The notes under the pieces were generated by a model, which saw only the letters and a list, made by a program, of their open reading frames with translations, did not search any database and was not told the origin of the DNA. Position numbers and translations under genes: made by a program. Source: an uncultured Clostridia bacterium (GTDB lineage Bacteria; Bacillota_A; Clostridia; Christensenellales; CAG-138). Taken from it: DNA of 7,733 nucleotides. The stretch's first letter is position 1. Every line of letters begins with the position of its first letter. Of the stretch, positions 7,159 to 7,733 are shown piece by piece. Where the stretch lies: positions 1 through 7,733 of the forward strand of contig CAMNHT010000056.1 in the NCBI GenBank assembly GCA_946539625.1, read 5' to 3'.

Positions 7159-7733
7159 TCAGATAACTTCGACAGTCGCGTTGGACAGCGTGAACACGTT
7201 GTCTTCCGGATATGCCGCGTCAATGACGAGGGAACCGTCCTTCATCGCCGCGAGCAGTGCTTCGTACTGTTCAACGGTCCAGTTCTTGAGGCTCCAGGTT
7301 GCGGTCGGCAGACCGACTGCGTCGTTCGCTGCGCCGAGGCTGGTTGCCTTGCCGCCGATCTCTTCCCAAGCACCGTTAAACTGCTTTGCAAGCGCCCACT
7401 GCACGGATGCGGACAGGCCCTTCATAGCGGAAGTGACAACGGTATCGGATTCCGGAGACTGGTCAACGTCAACGCCGATGACCTTCGCATCGTTCTCTGC
7501 AGCAGCTGCTGCGATGGAGGAGAACATGGAACCGCCGCATGCGAAGATGATCTCTGTGCCGGATTCATACCAGCCAGCTGCCATCGTCTGCAGTTCGGGA
7601 GATGCGGAGAAGGATGCACCGTACTGCCAGGAGTACTTGATTTCAACGTTGATGCCCTTTTCAGCAGCCGCTGCGTTTGCGCCCTGGACGAAGCCATAGC
7701 CGTAACGGCAGCATGCCGGGTTCGTTCCGCCGC
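7159..7733 (-). CDS. BMP/PnrA-family nucleoside-binding lipoprotein, C-terminal part (cut by window edge)
   Basis: This is the extracellular substrate-binding subunit of the importer encoded downstream. About 190 C-terminal residues are visible and the frame is open to the end of the window. The N-terminus, with the expected lipoprotein signal, lies outside. The visible part contains YGYGFVQGANAAAEK, then KYSWQYGASFSASPELQTMA, GTEIIFACGGSMFSSIAAAA and VIGVDVDQSPESDTVVTSAM. These match the second lobe of the PnrA/TmpC/NupN family, which binds purine nucleosides in a cleft lined by such glycine- and aspartate-containing loops. The C-terminus holds DAVGLPTATWSLKNWT and ends at VEVI. Its position immediately upstream of a NupOPQ-type ATPase and permease set confirms the pairing. 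A terminator and a separate promoter lie between it and the ATPase. The ATG at 7584 is internal, not the start. Confidence 0.93.
   Translation of the reverse strand, partial: GGTNPACCRYGYGFVQGANAAAAEKGINVEIKYSWQYGASFSASPELQTMAAGWYESGTEIIFACGGSMFSSIAAAAAENDAKVIGVDVDQSPESDTVVTSAMKGLSASVQWALAKQFNGAWEEIGGKATSLGAANDAVGLPTATWSLKNWTVEQYEALLAAMKDGSLVIDAAYPEDNVFTLSNATVEVI

Overview
The window looks like chromosomal DNA of a spore-forming, Gram-positive anaerobe of the Clostridia, perhaps a gut Oscillospirales-type organism. The evidence is a YtfJ/GerW sporulation protein, a DUF2953 (YtfI-type) neighbour, strong AAGGAGG ribosome binding sites, and a base composition that is G+C-rich by eye. The genus is inference. 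All seven genes lie on the minus strand, so transcription runs from high to low coordinates.

The right half (about 7733 down to 3111) is a nucleoside-type ABC importer of the BMP/PnrA–NupOPQ class. It has the C-terminal part of a BMP-family substrate-binding protein, cut by the window edge, then an intergenic stretch with a UUCG-loop terminator and a good sigma-A-type promoter. A double-domain ATPase and two integral membrane permeases follow. The three transporter genes overlap by 4 and 1 bases, so they are probably translationally coupled. A strong terminator at about 3068-3097 ends the unit.

The left half (3039 down to 183) is a tight cluster: a DUF2953 membrane-anchored protein, YtfJ, a secreted D-alanyl-D-alanine carboxypeptidase, and an RluB-type 23S rRNA pseudouridine synthase. 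The first three overlap and the last follows after 16 bases. This mix of spore-associated, wall-modifying and ribosome-modifying genes recalls the dacB/dacF–rluB neighbourhoods of other Firmicutes, but spmA and spmB are not present.

The remaining DNA (1-182) holds a roughly 136-base palindromic repeat of the REP/MITE kind and no gene. I see no clearly new biological system. The points most worth a second look are the repeat, the TTGCAA-rich promoter of the transporter, and the gene content of the spore-associated cluster.
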